Source of the DNA: Superficieibacter sp. HKU1
Lineage (GTDB): Bacteria > Pseudomonadota > Gammaproteobacteria > Enterobacterales > Enterobacteriaceae
Assembly: GCF_029319185.1 (NCBI RefSeq)
Contig: NZ_CP119754.1
Coordinates: forward strand, 558,001 to 622,000
Direction of reading: 5' to 3'
DNA: 64,000 bases
A program made the translations under genes and the position numbers. Positions 1 through 8,732 of this stretch are shown here, piece by piece. Every line of letters begins with the position of its first letter. Within the stretch, counting starts at the first letter, position 1. The notes below the pieces were generated by a model. That model ran no database searches, had not been told where the DNA came from, and saw only the letters and a list, made by a program, of their open reading frames with translations.

Positions 1-477
1 AAATCCGATCCACGGCACTACCATTGACCAGGCTTCTACGCAACGCATCCGGTAAATGCGCTCCTCCAGCGGGAAACGTTTCGTCAGATCGTCATGATCG
101 AGGGTGAGGGGCTTAGCTACCTCGCCATCAATCTTCAGCGTCCAGGGATCGGTTTTCAGACTGCCCGCATTGGCGGCAGGATCGGCTTTATCCAGCCCGA
201 ATTCATAGAAGTTGTTATAGCCCGTGACTTTATCTTCTGGCGTGAGAGGAAGTTTACTTTGCCACTCAGCGGGACGCGTAAAATCCAGCGGCTTACCGGA
301 CGGTGCCGGGGGACGATCGTGGCCTTTAAACCAGTCCAGCAGATCGGCTCGCGCCATCGAAGGCACGCTAAGGGTGGCAGCGCTGATGCCCAGCGCCTGC
401 AGAACCTGGCGGCGCTGCATAAAAAAAGCCGATTCGGCGGTGACATCGGCTTCAGTAAAGCGACGTACTTTCTTCAT
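1..477 (-). CDS. msrP: MsrP, periplasmic protein-methionine-sulfoxide reductase catalytic subunit (5' part)
   Basis: Partial gene: the first 159 codons from ATG at 477 run off the left edge (the family is about 334 residues). MsrP (YedY) is a molybdopterin enzyme that, with the haem membrane protein MsrQ, repairs oxidised methionines in periplasmic proteins. Residues 22-30 carry a Tat signal with the twin arginine RRQVLQALG, followed by an Ala-rich stretch ending LARA, as expected for export with cofactor bound. Near the cut end the motif RMRCVEAWSM contains the cysteine that ligates molybdenum in this family. The gene points away from the window; msrQ would be expected beyond the left edge. 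The 122 bp before it contains the promoter and the 3' end of acuI. Confidence 0.93.
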   Translation of the reverse strand, partial: MKKVRRFTEADVTAESAFFMQRRQVLQALGISAATLSVPSMARADLLDWFKGHDRPPAPSGKPLDFTRPAEWQSKLPLTPEDKVTGYNNFYEFGLDKADPAANAGSLKTDPWTLKIDGEVAKPLTLDHDDLTKRFPLEERIYRMRCVEAWSMVVPWIGF

Positions 478-599
478 AACGGACTCCCGGCGAGTACGCC
501 ATCAGCAGAACGGCAGCGGCGCACCTTCAATCATGGCAGGGAGTCTGTCACCGCGCGAGAAAATTGGTTAATTAAATGTAAATTTCTGCGCGCATCCGG

Positions 600-1574
600 T
601 TATTTTACTTTAACCAGCGTCCGCCCCTGCGCCTGGTTATTAATGATGTCTTCAGCCAGCTTCGGCACGTCATCAAGGGTGATTTCCGTGGTCGCTTGCG
701 TATAGAACGTTTCCGGTAAATCCTGCGCCAGACGACGCCACGCTTCGGCGCGTCGTGCGGCGGGAGCCATGACTGAATCCACGCCCTGCAAACGCACGTT
801 ACGCAGAATAAACGGCATCACGGTTGTTGGCAGCGCAAAGCCGCCTGCCAGACCGCAGGCCGCGACGCAGCCGCCGTAGTTCATCTGCGCCAGCACTTTC
901 GCCAGCACCTTATCGCCCACGGTATCAATCGCGCCAGCCCAAAGCTGTTTTTCCAGTGGACGCGTTTCGGCAAATTCATCGCGCCCTAAAATGCGGCTGG
1001 CACCGAGATTACGCAGATAGTCATGCGTGCTTTCGCGACCGGAAACGGCCACCACCTGATACCCCAGCTTGTGCAGCAGCGCTACCGCAGTGCTTCCGAC
1101 GCCGCCGCTGGCACCGGTGACCAGAATTTCGCCGCTGTGTGGACGGATCCCCGCTTCTTCCAGCGCCATCACGCAGAGCATCGCGGTAAAGCCAGCGGTG
1201 CCGATAATCATTGCCTTACGGTTGTTGAGACCTTCCGGGAGTGCCACCAGCCAGTCGCCCTTCACGCGAGCGCGTTCAGCCAGACCGCCCCAGTGGTTTT
1301 CCCCCACGCCCCAGCCGGTTAGCAGCACTTGCTGACCCGTATGAAAGCGGGGATCTTCGCTGGCGTGAACGATGCCGGCGAAGTCGATGCCTGGCACCAT
1401 CGGAAACTGGCGGATAATTTTGCCTTTACCCGTGATGGCCAGTGCATCTTTGTAGTTCAGGCTGGACCACTGAATATCTACGGTGACGTTGCCTTCCGGT
1501 AGCTGGTTGTCATCGATATCTTGTACCGACGCGAGCGTTTTTCCTTCCTGCTGTTCTAAGAGTAAAGCCTGCAT
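600..1574 (-). CDS. acuI: AcuI/YhdH, NADPH-dependent acrylyl-CoA reductase
   Basis: A 324-residue medium-chain dehydrogenase/reductase of the quinone-oxidoreductase type. YhdH/AcuI reduces toxic acryloyl-CoA to propionyl-CoA with NADPH in the cytoplasm. The N-terminal GroES-like domain is followed by a Rossmann fold with TGASGGVGS (about residue 155) as the nucleotide loop. I chose MQALLLEQQ at 1574 because it matches the E. coli N-terminus and length. An upstream in-frame ATG at 1595 would add seven residues. It is divergent from csrD, with a 221-bp shared promoter region, as in E. coli. Confidence 0.93.
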   Translation of the reverse strand: MQALLLEQQEGKTLASVQDIDDNQLPEGNVTVDIQWSSLNYKDALAITGKGKIIRQFPMVPGIDFAGIVHASEDPRFHTGQQVLLTGWGVGENHWGGLAERARVKGDWLVALPEGLNNRKAMIIGTAGFTAMLCVMALEEAGIRPHSGEILVTGASGGVGSTAVALLHKLGYQVVAVSGRESTHDYLRNLGASRILGRDEFAETRPLEKQLWAGAIDTVGDKVLAKVLAQMNYGGCVAACGLAGGFALPTTVMPFILRNVRLQGVDSVMAPAARRAEAWRRLAQDLPETFYTQATTEITLDDVPKLAEDIINNQAQGRTLVKVK

Positions 1575-1795
1575 AATGCGCCCTCGCTTGCCCAATGATT
1601 AGAAATACTACTTAGCAGACTATACTCGTTAATCAAAATACGATGCCGACTTTACGCAATAAATTGCCAGATCCCTCAGGTTTGATAGTATTCACACTTC
1701 ATTTGCGAGTTAGTGCTTACTTTAAGGTAAATGCTGCTGGCTGAGGGACCTTACATTAACCGGGCTGTACATCACACAACGGAGTTAACTCAGGG

Positions 1796-3736
1796 ATGCG
1801 TTTAACGACGAAGTTTTCCGCTTTTATCACCTTGCTGATTGGGTTAACCATCCTGGTCACCTTAATAGGGTGTTCGCTCAGTTTTTATAACGCCATTCAC
1901 AGCAAAGTTGATGGGCGCGTGCGCGCCGTTGCCACGATCCTTGATACCCGGCTGGTCACGCGCTCTTTTAAGCAACTGGGCATCCAGATGGATGAACTTA
2001 TGGTGCCTGCCGATATCGTGCGCATTGATTTTTTCCACGGCAAAGACGTGCTTTATAGCCATGCCCGCACCGGAAGCTATCGGTTACTGGGCAGCAGCAG
2101 CCTTTATCGTGAGCAGACCGTCTCTTCATTGAAGCATCCTGGTATGACGATCCACTTGATCTATCAGGACCCGATGGCCAATTACTTTCACTCCCTGATG
2201 ACAACCGCCCCGTTAACTCTGGCGATTGGCTTTATGGTGCTGGTGATCTTTCTTGCTATCCGCTGGCTGCGCCGTCAGCTGGCAGGAGGCGAGCTGCTGG
2301 AAATGCGCGCCACCAGGATCCTTAACGGCGAGCGGGGGCACGGCGTACGCGGCACGGTCTATGAATGGCCCGCCCGAGCCAGCAGCGCGCTGGACATGCT
2401 GCTTTCTGAAATTCATTTTGCCAGCGAACAGCGCAGTCGAATGGATACGCTTATCCGCTCCTATGCCGCGCAGGACACGAAAACGGGGCTTAATAACCGC
2501 CTGTTTTTTGATAATCAGCTGGCGACGCTGCTCGAAGATCAGGAGAAAACTGGCACGCACGGTATTGTTATGCTGATTCGTCTGCCAGATTTCGACCTGT
2601 TATCGGATAACTGGGGACGGGCCACGGCCCAGGAGCATACTTTTACCTTAATTAACCTCATCTCCACCTTTATTATGCGCTATCCCGGCGCGCTGCTGGC
2701 CCGCTATCACCGTAGCGATTTTGCCGTTCTGTTGCCGCACCGCACGTTAAAAGAGGCGGAGGGTATCGCCTCGCAATTATTGAAAACCGTGGACGCGCTG
2801 CCGGCGTCCAAAATATTCGACCAGGAAGACACCATGCACATCGGTATTTGTGCCTGGCGCAGCGGGCAAACCACGGAACAGGTGATGGGGCATGCGGAAA
2901 CCGCGGCGCGTAATGCGGTGTTGCAGGGCGGAAATAGCTGGCTGGTTTATGATGATTCACTGCCTGAAAAAGGGCGTGGCAACGTTCGCTGGCGTACGCT
3001 TATTGAGCAGGTGCTCAGCCGCGGCGGCCCGCGTTTTTATCAGAAGCCAGCCGTACTGGCGGATGGTCACGTTCATCACCGGGAATTACTGTGTCGTATT
3101 TTTGACGGTAATGAGGAACTGCTGGCCGCGGAATATATGCCGTTTGTCCTGCAATTTGGCCTGGCCGAAGAATACGACCGCTTACAAATTTCTCGCATGC
3201 TGGCTTTTCTGGGCTTCTGGCCGCAGGAAAATCTGGCCATGCCGGTGTCCGTGGAAGCGCTGATCCGTCCGCGATTCCAGCGCTGGCTGCGGGATACATT
3301 AATGCAATGCGAAAAATCGTATCGAAAACGCATTATTTTTGAACTTGCGGAGGCGGATGTCTGTCAACATATCAGCCGCTTACAACCGGTCGTTCGTTTA
3401 ATTAACGCGCTGGGGGTAAGGATTGCGGTCACGCAGGCGGGATTAACGATGGTGAGTACCAGTTGGATCAAGCAGTTGGACGTTGCTTTGATCAAATTAC
3501 ATCCCGGCCTGGTACGCAATTTTGAAAAACGAAGTGAAAATCAGTTGCTGGTACAGAGTCTGGTTGAGGCCTGTAAAGGAACCTCGACGCAGGTTTTTGC
3601 CTGCGGAATTAGGACAAAAAGCGAATGGCTAATTTTGGCTAAGTGTGGTGTAGCCGGTGGGCAGGGCGATTTTTTTGCCGCCTCCCAGCCACTTGACTCT
3701 AATCTAAAAAAATATTCGCAAAGATATTCGGTTTGA
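1796..3736 (+). CDS. csrD: CsrD, membrane RNase E specificity factor for CsrB/CsrC decay
   Basis: 646 residues, the E. coli length. CsrD targets the regulatory RNAs CsrB and CsrC for RNase E cleavage and so sets CsrA activity. Two N-terminal membrane segments (about 10-32 and 138-158) bracket a periplasmic region. A HAMP-like linker, a GGDEF-type domain and an EAL-type domain follow. Both catalytic signatures are degenerate: the GGDEF position reads HRSDF (in ARYHRSDFAVLLPH) and the EAL position reads ELL (in HHRELLCRIFDG). This fits the known lack of cyclic-di-GMP synthesis or hydrolysis. It lies directly upstream of mreB as in E. coli. Confidence 0.95.
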   Translation: MRLTTKFSAFITLLIGLTILVTLIGCSLSFYNAIHSKVDGRVRAVATILDTRLVTRSFKQLGIQMDELMVPADIVRIDFFHGKDVLYSHARTGSYRLLGSSSLYREQTVSSLKHPGMTIHLIYQDPMANYFHSLMTTAPLTLAIGFMVLVIFLAIRWLRRQLAGGELLEMRATRILNGERGHGVRGTVYEWPARASSALDMLLSEIHFASEQRSRMDTLIRSYAAQDTKTGLNNRLFFDNQLATLLEDQEKTGTHGIVMLIRLPDFDLLSDNWGRATAQEHTFTLINLISTFIMRYPGALLARYHRSDFAVLLPHRTLKEAEGIASQLLKTVDALPASKIFDQEDTMHIGICAWRSGQTTEQVMGHAETAARNAVLQGGNSWLVYDDSLPEKGRGNVRWRTLIEQVLSRGGPRFYQKPAVLADGHVHHRELLCRIFDGNEELLAAEYMPFVLQFGLAEEYDRLQISRMLAFLGFWPQENLAMPVSVEALIRPRFQRWLRDTLMQCEKSYRKRIIFELAEADVCQHISRLQPVVRLINALGVRIAVTQAGLTMVSTSWIKQLDVALIKLHPGLVRNFEKRSENQLLVQSLVEACKGTSTQVFACGIRTKSEWLILAKCGVAGGQGDFFAASQPLDSNLKKYSQRYSV

Positions 3737-4030
3737 CCTGCCGTTTACTATGTTTTCACGTAGAATAACGCGCGCTGCATCTTTGGGGGTGTGCTTGTCT
3801 GCCCGCCAGGATCACGCAGTTAACGACCTTTTGCAGGTTGCAAATGAAAGCAGGGAGCGCTGCTGATGATTTTAAATCTGAAGGAGTCAGGCATCAGTTT
3901 GTAACAAAGGTGACGAACTGCACTAATTTTCACCGTAGCAGATGATTTTTGCGCCTTGTCGCTGCTGCGTGTGGTTGGTAAAGTAAGCGGATTTTGTACT
4001 CCGCCCCAGCTTTCAGGATTATCCCTTAGT

Positions 4031-5074
4031 ATGTTGAAAAAATTTCGTGGCATGTTTTCCAATGACCTGTCCATTGACCTGGGTACCGCGAATACCCTTA
4101 TTTATGTAAAAGGACAAGGCATCGTATTGAATGAGCCTTCTGTTGTGGCCATTCGTCAGGATCGTGCCGGCTCACCGAAAAGCGTCGCCGCTGTCGGTCA
4201 TGACGCGAAGCAAATGCTGGGCCGTACGCCGGGTAACATCGCGGCGATCCGCCCGATGAAAGACGGTGTTATTGCCGACTTCTTCGTGACCGAAAAAATG
4301 CTCCAGCACTTTATTAAGCAGGTGCACAGCAACAGCTTTATGCGTCCAAGCCCGCGCGTGCTGGTCTGTGTACCGGTAGGCGCGACCCAGGTTGAGCGTC
4401 GCGCAATCCGTGAATCCGCGCAGGGCGCAGGCGCCCGCGAAGTGTTCCTGATTGAAGAACCGATGGCTGCGGCAATCGGTGCTGGCCTGCCGGTCTCTGA
4501 AGCCACCGGTTCTATGGTAGTGGACATCGGCGGCGGTACAACCGAAGTCGCGGTTATCTCCCTGAACGGCGTGGTTTACTCCTCTTCCGTGCGTATTGGC
4601 GGTGACCGTTTCGATGAAGCCATCATTAATTACGTACGCCGTAATTACGGCTCGCTGATTGGTGAAGCGACCGCAGAACGTATTAAGCACGAAATTGGCT
4701 CTGCCTATCCGGGTGACGAAGTCCGCGAAATCGAAGTTCGCGGTCGTAACCTGGCCGAGGGCGTCCCACGTGGCTTTACCCTGAACTCTAACGAAATCCT
4801 CGAAGCATTACAGGAACCGCTGACCGGCATCGTAAGCGCGGTAATGGTCGCGCTTGAGCAGTGTCCGCCTGAACTGGCGTCCGATATCTCCGAGCGCGGT
4901 ATGGTTCTGACCGGCGGCGGCGCGTTGCTGCGTAACCTCGATCGCCTGTTAATGGAAGAAACCGGTATTCCAGTTGTTGTTGCTGAAGAGCCGCTGACCT
5001 GCGTGGCACGCGGTGGCGGTAAGGCGCTGGAAATGATCGACATACACGGCGGCGACTTGTTTAGCGAAGAGTAG
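4031..5074 (+). CDS. mreB: MreB, actin-like cell-shape protein
   Basis: 347 residues, essentially identical to the E. coli protein. MreB forms membrane-associated filaments that guide the elongasome along the cylinder wall. The start MLKKFRGMF at 4031 gives the known N-terminus with its amphipathic membrane helix. An in-frame ATG at 3956 would add 25 unconserved residues and is rejected. The actin-fold phosphate motif DLGTAN (about residue 15) and the second motif DIGGGTTE (about 165) are visible. It heads mreB-mreC-mreD. The 294-bp upstream gap holds the promoter region; I see no strong -35/-10 pair that I would name. Confidence 0.97.
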   Translation: MLKKFRGMFSNDLSIDLGTANTLIYVKGQGIVLNEPSVVAIRQDRAGSPKSVAAVGHDAKQMLGRTPGNIAAIRPMKDGVIADFFVTEKMLQHFIKQVHSNSFMRPSPRVLVCVPVGATQVERRAIRESAQGAGAREVFLIEEPMAAAIGAGLPVSEATGSMVVDIGGGTTEVAVISLNGVVYSSSVRIGGDRFDEAIINYVRRNYGSLIGEATAERIKHEIGSAYPGDEVREIEVRGRNLAEGVPRGFTLNSNEILEALQEPLTGIVSAVMVALEQCPPELASDISERGMVLTGGGALLRNLDRLLMEETGIPVVVAEEPLTCVARGGGKALEMIDIHGGDLFSEE

Positions 5075-5143
5075 TCGGCTTCAGGCGTGGGGTGACATTA
5101 TCTGCCGCCCCCTCCTGAACTGACGCGAGAATACGCATAGCCT

Positions 5144-6142
5144 ATGAAGCCCATTTTTAGCCGTGGCCCGTCGCTACAGATTCGCCTTATTCTGGCGGTG
5201 CTGGTGGCGCTCGGCGTCATTATCGCCGATAGCCGCCTTGGTACGTTCAGCCAGATTCGAACGTACATGGATACTGCCGTCAGTCCTTTCTACTTTATCT
5301 CAAATGGTCCCCGCGAATTACTCGACAGCGTGTCGCAAACGCTGGCCTCGCGCGATCAACTCGAACTTGAAAACCGGGCGCTGCGTCAGGAACTGCTGTT
5401 GAAAAATAGCGACCTGCTGATGCTGGGGCAGTATAAACAGGAGAACGCGCGGTTGCGCGAGCTGCTGGGTTCCCCGCTGCGTCAGGATGAACAAAAAATG
5501 GTCACTCAGGTGATCTCAACGGTCAACGATCCCTACAGCGATCAGGTGGTGATCGACAAAGGAAGCGCCAACGGCGTTTACGAAGGCCAGCCGGTGATCA
5601 GTGATAAAGGCGTGGTCGGGCAGGTCATCGCCGTCGCGAAGCTGACCAGCCGCGTACTGCTCATTTGTGATGCCACCCATGCGCTGCCGATCCAGGTGCT
5701 GCGTAATGACATCCGTGTCATTGCGGCCGGCAACGGTTGTACCGACGATCTTCAGCTTGAACATCTGCCTGCGAATACCGATATTCGCGTCGGCGACGTG
5801 CTGGTGACGTCCGGCCTTGGCGGTCGTTTCCCGGAAGGTTATCCGGTTGGCGTGGTGTCATCTGTGAAGCTCGACACGCAGCGTGCTTATACGGTGATTC
5901 AGGCACGGCCTACCGCTGGCTTGCAGCGTCTGCGCTATTTGCTGCTGCTGTGGGGAGCGGATCGTGACGGCACCAATCCAATGACACCGGAAGATGTGCA
6001 TCGCGTGGCTAACGAGCGTTTGATGCAGATGATGCCTCAGGTCCTTCCCGCCCCCGATGCGATGGGCCCCCCCGCACCCGTACCTGCGCCAGCGACGGGC
6101 ATTACGCCTGCACCGCAGCCGTCCTCTTCAGGAGGGCAGTAG
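5144..6142 (+). CDS. mreC: MreC, rod-shape-determining periplasmic scaffold
   Basis: 332 residues with one N-terminal membrane segment (about 12-30), a coiled coil (about 65-110, rich in LENRALRQELLLKN-type heptads) and the double beta-barrel domain to about 275. MreC links MreB filaments through MreD/RodZ to PBP2 in the periplasm. The protein ends in a Pro/Ala/Ser-rich tail that is shorter than in E. coli (367 residues there), so only the disordered C-terminus differs. The last codon overlaps the GTG start of mreD by one base, indicating translational coupling. Confidence 0.95.
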   Translation: MKPIFSRGPSLQIRLILAVLVALGVIIADSRLGTFSQIRTYMDTAVSPFYFISNGPRELLDSVSQTLASRDQLELENRALRQELLLKNSDLLMLGQYKQENARLRELLGSPLRQDEQKMVTQVISTVNDPYSDQVVIDKGSANGVYEGQPVISDKGVVGQVIAVAKLTSRVLLICDATHALPIQVLRNDIRVIAAGNGCTDDLQLEHLPANTDIRVGDVLVTSGLGGRFPEGYPVGVVSSVKLDTQRAYTVIQARPTAGLQRLRYLLLLWGADRDGTNPMTPEDVHRVANERLMQMMPQVLPAPDAMGPPAPVPAPATGITPAPQPSSSGGQ

Positions 6143-6630
6143 TGGCGAGTTATCGTAGTCAGGGGCGATGGGTTATCTGGCTCTCTTTCCTGGTCGCACT
6201 TCTGCTACAGATCATGCCCTGGCCGGATAACATCATTGTTTTCCGGCCAAACTGGGTACTGCTGATCCTGCTGTACTGGGCGCTGGCGCTGCCGCACCGC
6301 GTTAATGTGGGCACTGGTTTGTTAATGGGTGCCATACTGGATCTCATCAGCGGTTCGACGCTGGGCGTCCGCGCGCTGGCGTTAAGCATCATTGCTTATC
6401 TGGTGGCCTTGAAATACCAGCTTTTCCGCAACCTGGCGCTCTGGCAACAGGCGCTGGTAGTGATGCTACTTTCGCTGGCTACCGATATCATTGTGTTCTG
6501 GGCCGAGTTTTTAGTGATCAATGTCTCTTTCCGGCCTGAAGTGTTCTGGAGTAGTGTCGTAAACGGCGTACTCTGGCCCTGGCTGTTCCTGCTGATGCGC
6601 AAAATCCGCCAGCAATTTGCGGTGCAATAA
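6142..6630 (+). CDS. mreD: MreD, rod-shape-determining membrane protein
   Basis: 162 residues, hydrophobic throughout with about five to six predicted membrane helices; the same length as E. coli MreD. It is part of the MreBCD-RodZ-PBP2-RodA elongasome. The start is GTG at 6142, overlapping the TAG stop of mreC by one base (GTGGCGAGTTAT, Met-Ala-Ser-Tyr), which matches the E. coli N-terminus. yhdE follows after 9 bp, so the operon extends into the Maf nucleotidase and probably RNase G. Confidence 0.95.
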   Translation: MASYRSQGRWVIWLSFLVALLLQIMPWPDNIIVFRPNWVLLILLYWALALPHRVNVGTGLLMGAILDLISGSTLGVRALALSIIAYLVALKYQLFRNLALWQQALVVMLLSLATDIIVFWAEFLVINVSFRPEVFWSSVVNGVLWPWLFLLMRKIRQQFAVQ

Positions 6631-6639
6631 AGGTCTCTC

Positions 6640-7233
6640 ATGACAGTGCTTTATCTTGCTTCCGGTTCCCCGCGTCGTCAGGAGCTGCTGACTCAACTGG
6701 GCGTGTCGTTCGAGCGCATCGTCCCAGGCATTGAGGAACAGCGTCGGTCAGATGAAAGCGCAGCGCATTATGTCGTGCGTCTGGCGCGGGAAAAAGCCCA
6801 GGCGGGCGTCGCGATGACGACCATCGACAAACCCGTGTTGGGCGCAGATACCATCGTTGTTCTGCACGGTGAGGTGCTGGAAAAACCGCGTGATGACGCA
6901 CATGCCGCCGCGATGCTGCGTCGGCTTTCCGGACAGACGCACCGGGTATTGACCGCTGTTGCGCTGGCGGATCGCCATTCGGTGCTTGAAAGTCTTGTAG
7001 CGACAGAGGTGACCTTCAGGGTACTCTCAGAAGAGGATATCGCGGGCTACGTTGCCAGCGGTGAACCTCGGGATAAAGCAGGTGCATACGGTATTCAGGG
7101 GCTGGGTGGCTGTTTCGTCAGGAAGATAAATGGCAGCTATCACGCCGTAGTCGGCTTACCGCTGGTGGAAACGTATGAGTTGCTGAGTAACTTTAACTCA
7201 CTGCGTGAGCAAAGGGATAAACATGACGGCTGA
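6640..7233 (+). CDS. yhdE: YhdE, Maf-type dTTP/UTP pyrophosphatase
   Basis: 197 residues of the Maf/HAM1 nucleotide pyrophosphatase fold. YhdE hydrolyses dTTP and UTP (and modified forms) to monophosphates, a house-cleaning activity. The Maf N-terminal signature LASGSPRRQELL (residues 6-17) and the catalytic ADTIV (about 68-72) are present. The length equals E. coli YhdE. The 3' end overlaps the start of rng by 11 bp (7223-7233), so the two are probably translationally coupled. It sits in the mre operon as in E. coli. Confidence 0.94.
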   Translation: MTVLYLASGSPRRQELLTQLGVSFERIVPGIEEQRRSDESAAHYVVRLAREKAQAGVAMTTIDKPVLGADTIVVLHGEVLEKPRDDAHAAAMLRRLSGQTHRVLTAVALADRHSVLESLVATEVTFRVLSEEDIAGYVASGEPRDKAGAYGIQGLGGCFVRKINGSYHAVVGLPLVETYELLSNFNSLREQRDKHDG

Positions 7234-8692
7234 ATTGTTGGTAAACGTAACGCCATCGGAAACGCGTGTGGCGTATATTGACGGCGGTATTCTCCAGGAA
7301 ATCCACATTGAGCGCGAAGCCCGACGTGGGATTGTAGGCAATATCTACAAAGGTCGCGTGAGTCGTGTCCTTCCCGGTATGCAGGCGGCATTTGTAGATA
7401 TTGGCCTCGACAAAGCCGCGTTCCTTCATGCTTCCGATATCATGCCGCATACCGAATGCGTGGCCGGTGAAGAGCAAAAACAGTTTATCGTCCGCGATAT
7501 CTCGGAGCTGGTGCGCCAGGGGCAGGATTTAATGGTGCAGGTGGTCAAAGATCCGCTGGGCACTAAAGGCGCGCGTCTGACCACGGATATCACCCTCCCT
7601 TCCCGCTATCTGGTGTTTATGCCGGGAGCCTCTCACGTCGGCGTGTCACAGCGCATTGAGAGCGAAGCCGAACGCGACCGTCTGAAAAGAATCGTTGCTG
7701 ACTATTGTGACGATCAGGGTGGATTTATTATCCGTACCGCGGCGGAAGGCGTGTGTAACGAGGATCTCGCCGCGGACGCCGCCTACCTGAAGCGCGTCTG
7801 GACTAAAGTCATGGAGCGTAAAAAACGCCATCAGACCCGCTATCAGCTGTACGGCGAACTGGCGCTGGCGCAGCGCGTACTGCGTGATTTCGCCGATGCG
7901 CATCTTGATCGCATCCGTGTGGATTCCCGTTTAACCTTTGAAGCGCTGCTGGAGTTTACCGCCGAGTACATTCCTGAAATGACCAGCAAGCTGGAACATT
8001 ACAGCGGGCGTCAGCCGATTTTCGATCTTTTTGACGTTGAGAATGAAATTCAGCGGGCGCTGGAGCGTAAAGTTGAGCTGAAATCCGGCGGCTATTTGAT
8101 TATCGATCAAACCGAAGCGATGACCACCGTGGATATCAATACCGGTGCGTTTGTCGGCCATCGTAATCTCGACGACACCATTTTCAACACCAACATCGAA
8201 GCCACGCAGGCGATTGCGCGCCAGCTCCGGCTGCGCAACCTTGGCGGTATCATTATCATCGACTTTATCGATATGAGTAACGATGACCACCGCCGCCGGG
8301 TGCTTCATTCTCTTGAACAGGCGCTGAGCAAAGATCGGGTGAAAACCAGCATTAACGGTTTCTCGCAGCTCGGTCTGGTGGAGATGACCCGCAAGCGTAC
8401 GCGCGAAAGCGTCGAGCACGTCCTGTGCAATGAATGCCCGACCTGCCACGGTCGCGGGACGGTGAAAACCGTTGAGAGCGTGTGCTATGAAATCATGCGT
8501 GAAATCGTGCGCGTGCATCATGCCTACGACTCCGACCGTTTTTTGGTCTACGCTTCTCCTGCGGTGGCAGAAACCCTTAAAGGTGAAGAGTCTCACGCGC
8601 TGGCGGAAGTGGAAATCTTCGTCGGTAAGCAGGTCAAAGTCCAGATTGAACCGCTCTATAATCAGGAGCAGTTTGATGTGGTCATGATGTAA
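7223..8692 (+). CDS. rng: RNase G, endoribonuclease of the RNase E/G family
   Basis: 489 residues. RNase G matures the 5' end of 16S rRNA and degrades some mRNAs. The start MTAELLVNV at 7223 matches E. coli; an ATG at 7205 would add six residues inside the end of yhdE. The S1 RNA-binding domain (about 37-125), RNase H-like and DNase I-like catalytic region with DINTGAF (about 303-309), and the Zn-link motif CPTCHGRG near residue 407 are all visible. It overlaps yhdE by 11 bp. The short C-terminus without a degradosome scaffold separates it from RNase E. Confidence 0.96.
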   Translation: MTAELLVNVTPSETRVAYIDGGILQEIHIEREARRGIVGNIYKGRVSRVLPGMQAAFVDIGLDKAAFLHASDIMPHTECVAGEEQKQFIVRDISELVRQGQDLMVQVVKDPLGTKGARLTTDITLPSRYLVFMPGASHVGVSQRIESEAERDRLKRIVADYCDDQGGFIIRTAAEGVCNEDLAADAAYLKRVWTKVMERKKRHQTRYQLYGELALAQRVLRDFADAHLDRIRVDSRLTFEALLEFTAEYIPEMTSKLEHYSGRQPIFDLFDVENEIQRALERKVELKSGGYLIIDQTEAMTTVDINTGAFVGHRNLDDTIFNTNIEATQAIARQLRLRNLGGIIIIDFIDMSNDDHRRRVLHSLEQALSKDRVKTSINGFSQLGLVEMTRKRTRESVEHVLCNECPTCHGRGTVKTVESVCYEIMREIVRVHHAYDSDRFLVYASPAVAETLKGEESHALAEVEIFVGKQVKVQIEPLYNQEQFDVVMM

Positions 8693-8732
8693 TACAACAG
8701 TCTGCCGTAAGGCGGCGGACAAGGAGAAAGGC

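Noticed and set aside
3956..4030. N-terminal extension of mreB from an upstream ATG
   Set aside because: The 25 extra residues are not part of MreB, whose conserved membrane helix begins at MLKKF (4031).
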